Source: Clostridium sp. UBA6758 (GTDB lineage: Bacteria > Bacillota > Clostridia > Clostridiales > Clostridiaceae). Taken from it: DNA of 5,443 bases. The notes under the pieces were generated by a model. The model did no database searches and was not told where the DNA came from. It saw only the letters and a program-made list of their open reading frames with translations. Positions within the stretch are counted from its first letter, which is position 1, and every line of letters begins with the position of its first letter. The stretch is from NCBI GenBank assembly GCA_002453475.1, contig DKGY01000108.1, positions 783-6,225 on the forward strand. The letters run 5' to 3'. The position numbers and the translations under genes are program-made. Shown in pieces: positions 1 through 3,201 of this stretch.

Positions 1-455
1 CTAATCTTGAAAAAGCTATTGAAAATAGAAATCTTGAAGAATTCGTTCATGATATTCAAGTACCTATGGAAGAGCAAGTAGAAATCAAGGATGGCAAAGA
101 AAAAGTTACATTAAGAAAAGTATTCCCAGGATATGTGATGGTTAAGATGGTTATGACTGATGACTCTTGGTATATTGTTAGAAATACTAGAGGGGTTACT
201 GGGTTCGTAGGTCCTGGATCAAAACCGGTGCCTTTAACAGATGATGAAATTCACAATATGGGAATAGTTGAAAAACAAGTTACTGTAGATGTTGAAGTTG
301 GAGAACAAGTGAAGGTTGTATCAGGACCATTTGAAGACTTTGTTGTCGCAATTACTGAAATATCTATAGAAAAACATAAAATTAAAGGATTAGTTAACAT
401 GTTTGGCAGAGAAACCTCTGTTGAACTTGATTTTAATCAAATACAAAAACTTTAA
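1..455 (+). CDS. nusG: Transcription termination/antitermination factor NusG (3' part; start lies outside the window)
   Basis: NusG binds the RNA polymerase clamp during elongation, affects pausing and Rho-linked termination, and can couple polymerase to the ribosome. The reading frame is already open at base 3 and gives 150 residues to the TAA at 453-455. Family proteins are about 170-180 residues, so roughly the first 20-25 residues (the start of the NGN domain) are missing. Within the visible part, the NGN core motif KVFPGYVMVKM is at about residues 39-49, followed by SWYIVRNTRGVTGFVG at 55-70. The C-terminal KOW domain runs from about 98 to 150, with VGEQVKVVSGPFEDF at 99-113. The ATG at 66 is an internal methionine, not the start, because conserved NGN sequence is encoded upstream of it. 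The gene precedes rplK by 92 nt, the usual nusG-rplK order. There is no terminator between them, so cotranscription is inferred. Confidence 0.96.
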   Translation, partial: NLEKAIENRNLEEFVHDIQVPMEEQVEIKDGKEKVTLRKVFPGYVMVKMVMTDDSWYIVRNTRGVTGFVGPGSKPVPLTDDEIHNMGIVEKQVTVDVEVGEQVKVVSGPFEDFVVAITEISIEKHKIKGLVNMFGRETSVELDFNQIQKL

Positions 456-456
456 G

Positions 457-498
457 ACTTAGTAGAATGATGTCTAAAAGACTAAATTCTATTTAAGT
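457..498 (+). promoter_or_regulatory. Hairpin in the nusG-rplK intergenic RNA
   Basis: TAGAAT (463-468) pairs with ATTCTA (486-491), and inside it GTCT (472-475) pairs with AGAC (479-482) around an AAA loop. A further outer pairing is possible between ACTTA (457-461) and TAAGT (494-498). No T tract follows, so this is not an intrinsic terminator. The outer arm overlaps the first two bases of the L1-type stem that begins at 497, so the two structures could compete. The pairing is seen in the sequence; any function is inference. Confidence 0.45.
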
Positions 499-527
499 GG
501 GAGGACTTATAAAAGTCCGATTACCAC
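497..527 (+). promoter_or_regulatory. Probable L1-binding mRNA element upstream of rplK (23S rRNA mimic)
   Basis: The outer stem is GTGG (497-500) with CCAC (524-527). The inner stem is GGACTT (503-508) with AAGTCC (513-518), closed by an ATAA loop. An asymmetric internal loop separates them, GA on the 5' side and GATTA on the 3' side. The conserved bases GTGGGAGG and GATTACCAC match the L1-binding region of 23S rRNA (helices 76-77; E. coli GGUGGGAGGC and AAUACCACC, from memory). Ribosomal protein L1 is known to repress the L11-L1 operon by binding such a mimic in the mRNA. The site ends 6 nt before the rplK Shine-Dalgarno, so bound L1 could block initiation. Confidence 0.8.
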
Positions 528-532
528 AATAT

Positions 533-538
533 AGGAGG
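533..538 (+). promoter_or_regulatory. Ribosome-binding site that fixes the rplK start
   Basis: AGGAGG lies 9 nt before the ATG at 548. A longer in-frame reading from the GTG at 497 is possible, but it has no Shine-Dalgarno of its own. It would also add 17 residues not found in L11 and run through the L1-type hairpin. Confidence 0.9.
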
Positions 539-547
539 TGTAAACTC

Positions 548-973
548 ATGGCTAAGAAAATAACAGGAATGATAAAACTTCAACTTCCTGCAGGAAAGGC
601 AACACCAGCACCACCAGTAGGACCTGCACTTGGTCAACACGGTGTAAATATTATGGGATTCTGTAAGGAGTTCAACGCAAAAACTGCGGATCAACCAGGT
701 ATGATAATACCAGTTGTAATTACAGTTTACCAAGATAGATCATTTAGTTTTATACTAAAAACTCCACCAGCAGCAGTATTATTAAAGAAAGCAGCTGGAA
801 TAGAGAGTGGATCAGGTGTTCCAAACAGAACTAAGGTTGCGACAGTTTCAGCAGCTAAAGTTAAAGAGATAGCTGAATTAAAGATGCCAGACTTAAATGC
901 TGCATCATTAGAAGCTGCTATGAACATGATAGCTGGAACAGCTAGAAGCATGGGAATAGTAATCGAAGAGTAA
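548..973 (+). CDS. rplK: 50S ribosomal protein L11
   Basis: L11 binds 23S rRNA at the GTPase-associated centre beside the L10/L12 stalk. It takes part in elongation-factor function and in the RelA-dependent stringent response where that exists. The product is 141 residues, the normal L11 length. The N-terminal domain shows [19 protein letters not shown] at residues 14-32; its prolines form the region targeted by thiostrepton-type antibiotics. The C-terminal rRNA-binding domain (about 72-141) contains [15 protein letters not shown] (87-101) and ends in [12 protein letters not shown]. The start is the ATG at 548, giving the typical [11 protein letters not shown], with AGGAGG at 533-538. It is followed after 56 nt by rplA, and each gene is preceded by an L1-type hairpin. 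No truncation or missing family residue is seen. Confidence 0.98.
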   Translation: MAKKITGMIKLQLPAGKATPAPPVGPALGQHGVNIMGFCKEFNAKTADQPGMIIPVVITVYQDRSFSFILKTPPAAVLLKKAAGIESGSGVPNRTKVATVSAAKVKEIAELKMPDLNAASLEAAMNMIAGTARSMGIVIEE

Positions 974-985
974 TTTCAATTAATT

Positions 986-1014
986 CGGTGGGAGGCAAAA
1001 ACCGTTAATACCAC
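986..1014 (+). promoter_or_regulatory. Second probable L1-binding mRNA element, upstream of rplA
   Basis: The outer stem is GTGG (988-991) with CCAC (1011-1014). A GA internal loop is followed by GG (994-995), which pairs with CC (1002-1003) over a CAAAAA loop, and the 3' internal loop is GTTAATA. The runs GGTGGGAGGC and TAATACCAC resemble the 23S rRNA L1 site even more closely than the copy before rplK, although the inner stem is only two pairs long. CGG (986-988) with CCG (1002-1004) is an alternative pairing. The site ends 2 nt before the rplA Shine-Dalgarno (1017-1022), the right place for L1 to repress its own translation. Confidence 0.75.
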
Positions 1015-1029
1015 AAAGGAGGATGCAAA

Positions 1030-1728
1030 ATGGCTAAAATGGGAAAGAATTACATAGAAAGCGCTAAGTTAATAGACAAGAATGCTCTATACACACCAGC
1101 AGAATCTATGGAACTTGCAATAAAAACATCAAAAGCTAAATTCGATGAAACAATCGAAGTTCACGTAAGACTTGGTGTTGACCCAAGACATGCAGATCAA
1201 CAAGTAAGAGGAGCAGTAGTACTTCCTCATGGAACAGGTAAAACTGTTAGAGTATTAGTTTTCGCTAAAGGAGATAAAGCAAAAGAAGCAGAAGCTGCTG
1301 GAGCTGATTTCGTTGGAGCAGAAGAACTAGTAGATAAAATCCAAAAAGAGAACTGGTTTGAGTTTGACGTAGTTGTAGCTACTCCAGATATGATGGGTGT
1401 AGTTGGAAGACTAGGTAGAGTATTAGGACCTAAAGGTTTAATGCCAAACCCTAAATCAGGTACTGTTACATTTGATGTAGCAAAAGCTCTAAATGATATT
1501 AAAGCTGGTAAAGTTGAATACAGAGTAGATAAAACAGCTATAGTTCACGTAGGCGTTGGTAAGAAATCTTTCGGATCTGAAAAGTTAATGGATAACTTCC
1601 ATACTTTAATGGATGCTATTGTTAAGGCTAAACCAGCTGCTGCAAAAGGACAATATATTAAATCTGTTACTGTAGCATCAACTATGGGACCAGGAGTTAA
1701 AATTAATCCAACAAAAGTGTTAGATTAG
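1030..1728 (+). CDS. rplA: 50S ribosomal protein L1
   Basis: L1 forms the mobile L1 stalk with 23S helices 76-78, helps release deacylated tRNA from the E site, and acts as a translational repressor of its own operon. The product is 232 residues, the normal length. Domain I is made of both termini and domain II is the central part. Visible hallmarks are [20 protein letters not shown] at 38-57, the family signature [20 protein letters not shown] at 125-144, and [11 protein letters not shown] at 215-225. The Thr-Met-Gly of that last motif (218-220) corresponds to RNA-contacting residues of bacterial L1. The start ATG at 1030 gives [13 protein letters not shown] and lies 7 nt after AGGAGG (1017-1022). 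The stop TAG at 1726-1728 abuts the dyad that contains the rplJ promoter. Confidence 0.98.
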   Translation: MAKMGKNYIESAKLIDKNALYTPAESMELAIKTSKAKFDETIEVHVRLGVDPRHADQQVRGAVVLPHGTGKTVRVLVFAKGDKAKEAEAAGADFVGAEELVDKIQKENWFEFDVVVATPDMMGVVGRLGRVLGPKGLMPNPKSGTVTFDVAKALNDIKAGKVEYRVDKTAIVHVGVGKKSFGSEKLMDNFHTLMDAIVKAKPAAAKGQYIKSVTVASTMGPGVKINPTKVLD

Positions 1729-1761
1729 TATTGCATTAAATTTTTTAATGTGTTACAATAC
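1728..1761 (+). repeat. Imperfect dyad spanning the rplJ promoter
   Basis: The inner perfect arms CATTAAA (1734-1740) and TTTAATG (1744-1750) are separated by TTT. The outer arms GTATTG (1728-1733) and CAATAC (1756-1761) are also complementary, with TGTTA (1751-1755) unpaired on the right side. Readthrough RNA from rplA could fold here directly after its stop codon. No T run follows on the + strand, so this is not a classical intrinsic terminator. Confidence 0.6.
1731..1759 (+). promoter_or_regulatory. Probable sigma-A promoter for rplJ-rplL
   Basis: The -35 is TTGCAT (1731-1736), the spacer is 17 nt, and the -10 is TACAAT (1754-1759) preceded by TG at 1751-1752, an extended -10. The transcript would start near 1766 and begin just before the L10 leader. 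As I recall, B. subtilis also has a separate promoter before rplJ, which fits. The promoter sits inside a dyad, with the -35 and -10 on opposite arms. Confidence 0.75.
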
Positions 1762-1778
1762 AAAAAGTTGAATATATT

Positions 1779-1881
1779 CCGTAGACAGTAGGTGCTGAAA
1801 AGCGTAACTAAATACCTGCCGAGGATGCTAATAAATGATTTTATTGGTCTCTTCGTGTCTGCGGAGAGACCTTAATTTTTT
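1779..1881 (+). promoter_or_regulatory. L10 ribosomal protein leader (L10_leader type) with antiterminator and terminator
   Basis: This structured 5' UTR lets free L10, or the L10-L12 complex, attenuate its own operon. Three elements typical of the firmicute L10 leader are visible. CCGTAGA (1779-1785) pairs with TCTGCGG (1858-1864) and closes the domain. GTAGGT (1788-1793) pairs with ACCTGC (1814-1819). Conserved single-stranded runs GCTGAA (1794-1799) and GAGGATG (1821-1827) flank that stem. A lesser hairpin is AATAAA (1830-1835) with TTTATT (1840-1845). The closing stem uses bases that also belong to the terminator at 1846-1881, so the two folds exclude each other. In the known model, protein binding favours termination and its absence allows readthrough into rplJ; here this is inferred from similarity. 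Confidence 0.88.
1846..1881 (+). terminator. Intrinsic terminator (attenuator) in the L10 leader
   Basis: GGTCTCTTCG (1846-1855) pairs with CGGAGAGACC (1862-1871), ten pairs including one G-T wobble, around the loop TGTCTG. TTAATTTTTT (1872-1881) follows. It lies 36 nt before the rplJ start and is mutually exclusive with the CCGTAGA/TCTGCGG stem. Confidence 0.85.
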
Positions 1882-1900
1882 AATATACAGTGAAAGCTGT

Positions 1901-1907
1901 AAGGAGG
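1901..1907 (+). promoter_or_regulatory. Ribosome-binding site that fixes the GTG start of rplJ
   Basis: AAGGAGG, continuing as GGAGGTGG, lies 10 nt before the GTG at 1918. No in-frame ATG exists near the beginning of the protein, so the GTG is accepted. A short hairpin, ACAG (1887-1890) with CTGT (1897-1900), sits directly upstream and leaves the site free. Confidence 0.85.
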
Positions 1908-1917
1908 TGGATACACA

Positions 1918-2424
1918 GTGCAAAGTAAAAATAGATCTTTAAAAGAAGCAAAAGTTGCTGAAATAAAGGAAAAGTTAGAAAAAGCTCAAGGAGTTGTTCT
2001 TAGTGAGTATCAAGGACTAAATGTTGAAGAAGATACACAATTAAGAAAAGCACTAAGAGAAGCAGGTGTTGAATATAGAGTATATAAAAATACACTAGTT
2101 ACATTAGCTGCTAAGGAATTAGGAATTGAAGGATTAGATCAATATCTTCAAGGACCAGTTTCAATAGCTTTAGGATATGATGATCCAACATCACCAGCTA
2201 GAGTTTTAAATGACTTTGCAAAAACTCATAAAAAACTTCAATTAAAAGCAGGAGTAATCCAAGGTGAGTTATTTGGTGAAGCTCAAATTAAAGAGATCGC
2301 ATCAATTCCATCAAGAGATGTACTTATTGCAAAACTACTTGGAAGCTTCAAGGCTCCACTTTCAAACTTAGCATATTTATTAAATGCTATAGCTGAGAAA
2401 AAAGGTCAAGAAGCAGCAGAGTAA
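1918..2424 (+). CDS. rplJ: 50S ribosomal protein L10
   Basis: L10 anchors the L7/L12 dimers to 23S rRNA next to L11 and forms the base of the stalk that recruits translation GTPases. The product is 168 residues, the usual bacterial length. The N-terminal rRNA-binding domain shows the family pattern [20 protein letters not shown] (26-45) and the KNTL motif at 57-60, then [11 protein letters not shown] (76-86). The C-terminal part (about 131-162, [14 protein letters not shown] onward) is the helix that carries L12 dimers. Translation starts at GTG (1918), while rplL has ATG. Expression is probably set by the promoter at 1731-1759 and the L10 leader at 1779-1881. rplL follows after 75 nt. Confidence 0.98.
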   Translation: MQSKNRSLKEAKVAEIKEKLEKAQGVVLSEYQGLNVEEDTQLRKALREAGVEYRVYKNTLVTLAAKELGIEGLDQYLQGPVSIALGYDDPTSPARVLNDFAKTHKKLQLKAGVIQGELFGEAQIKEIASIPSRDVLIAKLLGSFKAPLSNLAYLLNAIAEKKGQEAAE

Positions 2425-2483
2425 TTAGTCTAAGTAAGAATTAAAAAACGTAGAGAAAATAAAAAATATAATTTAAAAATTTC

Positions 2484-2490
2484 GGAGGTG
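2484..2490 (+). promoter_or_regulatory. Ribosome-binding site that fixes the rplL start
   Basis: GGAGGTG lies 9 nt before the ATG at 2500. The alternative in-frame GTG at 2488 is the last codon-sized part of this Shine-Dalgarno itself and would add only MHFK, so the ATG is chosen. The preceding intergenic stretch (2425-2483) is A-rich with no obvious stem, which should leave the site open for efficient initiation. Confidence 0.9.
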
Positions 2491-2499
2491 CATTTTAAA

Positions 2500-2865
2500 A
2501 TGACAAGAGAAGAGATAATTCAAGCTATAAAAGATATGAGTGTTTTAGATTTAAACGAGTTAGTTAAGGCTTGTGAAGAAGAATTTGGAGTGAGTGCAGC
2601 AGCACCAGTAGCAGTTGCAGGTGGAGCAGTTGCTGGAGCAGCAGCTGAAGAAAAAACTGAGTTCGACATAGTATTAACTAATGCTGGAGCAGGAAAAATA
2701 AAAGTTATAAAAGTTGTTAGAGAATTAACTGGATTAGGATTAAAAGAAGCTAAAGATATAGTTGATGGAGCTCCTAAAACAATTAAAGAAGGCGTAAGCA
2801 AAGAAGACGCTGAAAGCATGAAAGCTAAACTTGAAGAAGTTGGAGCTACTGTAGAAGTAAAATAG
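2500..2865 (+). CDS. rplL: 50S ribosomal protein L7/L12
   Basis: L7/L12 is the multicopy stalk protein that recruits and stimulates EF-G, EF-Tu and IF2. The product is 121 residues, the normal length. The N-terminal dimerisation and L10-binding domain is residues 1-32 ([20 protein letters not shown], then [12 protein letters not shown]). A flexible Ala/Gly/Val-rich hinge runs from about 33 to 50. The globular C-terminal domain is 53-121, with the factor-binding surface [20 protein letters not shown] at 66-85 and [13 protein letters not shown] at 86-98. A single cysteine is at position 25. It is the last gene before a strong terminator, so rplJ-rplL forms a compact unit. The tail [11 protein letters not shown] is typical of the family. 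Confidence 0.98.
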   Translation: MTREEIIQAIKDMSVLDLNELVKACEEEFGVSAAAPVAVAGGAVAGAAAEEKTEFDIVLTNAGAGKIKVIKVVRELTGLGLKEAKDIVDGAPKTIKEGVSKEDAESMKAKLEEVGATVEVK

Positions 2866-2887
2866 TAAGTCAATGGATTTACATTGT

Positions 2888-2916
2888 GGAGTACTTAAAT
2901 TAAGTACTCCATTTTT
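2888..2916 (+). terminator. Strong intrinsic terminator after rplL
   Basis: GGAGTACTT (2888-2896) and AAGTACTCC (2902-2910) form a perfect nine-pair stem around AAATT. T2887 can pair with A2911, and TTTTT follows at 2912-2916. It lies 22 nt beyond the rplL stop and should end most rplJ-rplL transcripts, leaving rpoB dependent on its own promoter or on readthrough. Confidence 0.92.
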
Positions 2917-2936
2917 GTAACAAAAGAAATAAAGAC

Positions 2937-2953
2937 AACTTAATAAATAAGTT
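2937..2953. repeat. Short inverted repeat upstream of the rpoB promoter
   Basis: AACTTA (2937-2942) and TAAGTT (2948-2953) are perfect arms around ATAAA, ending 9 bp before the -35. It could be a protein site, or chance in very A/T-rich DNA. The surrounding A/T tracts (2917-2962) could also act as an UP element. Confidence 0.3.
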
Positions 2954-2962
2954 TATTATATA

Positions 2963-2991
2963 TTGACATTAAATAAAAATAATGATAATAT
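2963..2991 (+). promoter_or_regulatory. Probable sigma-A promoter for rpoB
   Basis: The consensus -35 TTGACA (2963-2968) is followed by a 17-nt spacer and the -10 TAATAT (2986-2991). TG at 2983-2984 makes an extended -10. TATAAT at 2989-2994 is an alternative hexamer but would need a 20-nt spacer. The predicted transcription start is near 2998, leaving a leader of about 200 nt. Confidence 0.78.
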
Positions 2992-3137
2992 AATTCAATG
3001 CGAATAAAGTTAATCAAGTCATGTGTATATTCATATTTAAGGAAAAAGTTCTTCGTATATTTATATAGAATTATAATTATGTGAATATTTTTCTACAAAT
3101 TGGATAGAATTGCATGATGAATAAGTGTAAGTCCGAA

Positions 3138-3163
3138 ACACAAAGTCCTAGGGGAAAGTGTGT
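3138..3163 (+). promoter_or_regulatory. Symmetric hairpin in the rpoB leader
   Basis: The order is ACACA, AAG, TCC, TAGG loop, GGA, AAG, TGTGT. The internal loop is symmetric, with A facing G, A facing A and G facing A, which could stack as non-Watson-Crick pairs. It is the most GC-containing part of an otherwise A/T-rich leader and ends 22 nt before the rpoB Shine-Dalgarno (3186). The pairing is visible; function is unknown. Confidence 0.4.
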
Positions 3164-3185
3164 CTTGGGTTATTTTAGTTTATAC

Positions 3186-3193
3186 AAGGGGTG
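3186..3193 (+). promoter_or_regulatory. Ribosome-binding site of rpoB
   Basis: AAGGGGTG lies 8 nt before the ATG at 3202. It departs by one base from AAGGAGGTG-type sites, so it is somewhat weaker than those of the ribosomal protein genes upstream. Confidence 0.8.
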
Positions 3194-3201
3194 AAAATTA
3201 T

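Larger units (their letters stand above)
2998..3201 (+). promoter_or_regulatory. Long 5' leader of rpoB with candidate hairpins, no recognised RNA family
   Basis: About 200 nt separate the predicted transcription start from the rpoB ATG, and no convincing gene lies between. ATATTCATAT (3027-3036) can pair with ATGTGAATAT (3079-3088), ten pairs with one G-T. In the second half, ACACA (3138-3142) pairs with TGTGT (3159-3163), enclosing opposed AAG/AAG trinucleotides and a TCC/GGA stem with a TAGG loop. GTGT (3125-3128) can pair with ACAC (3138-3141) instead. A weak second promoter, TTCTTC (3049-3054), 17 nt, TATAAT (3072-3077), is possible. I recognise no known riboswitch or ribosomal-protein leader here; a regulatory role is inference. 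Confidence 0.45.

Noticed and set aside
497..547. N-terminal extension of rplK from a GTG at 497
   Set aside because: It has no Shine-Dalgarno, its residues match nothing in L11, and the bases form the L1-type hairpin and the true ribosome-binding site.
521..733. Minus-strand ORF of 70 codons opposite rplK
   Set aside because: It lies antisense to a conserved gene, has a Cys/Trp/Tyr-rich composition unlike a real protein, and has no ribosome-binding site.
727..951. Minus-strand ORF of 74 codons opposite rplK
   Set aside because: Complement shadow of the Ala/Lys-rich L11 coding frame.
1728..1761. Intrinsic terminator after rplA
   Set aside because: The dyad stem is nearly all A/T and is followed by CAAAAAG rather than a T run, so it was recorded as a dyad over a promoter instead.
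2488..2499. rplL starting at GTG 2488
   Set aside because: The codon is part of the GGAGGTG Shine-Dalgarno; the ATG at 2500 has correct spacing and gives the usual L7/L12 N terminus.
2520..2873. Minus-strand ORF of 117 codons opposite rplL
   Set aside because: Its low-complexity Ser/Ala/Thr composition is the complement of the Ala/Gly/Lys-rich L7/L12 gene; there is no ribosome-binding site.
2998..3084. 28-codon ORF (MRIKLIKSCV...) beginning at the predicted rpoB transcription start
   Set aside because: It would have to be leaderless, lies in A/T-rich sequence, and its Lys/Tyr/Ile-rich content looks like chance; nothing supports translation.
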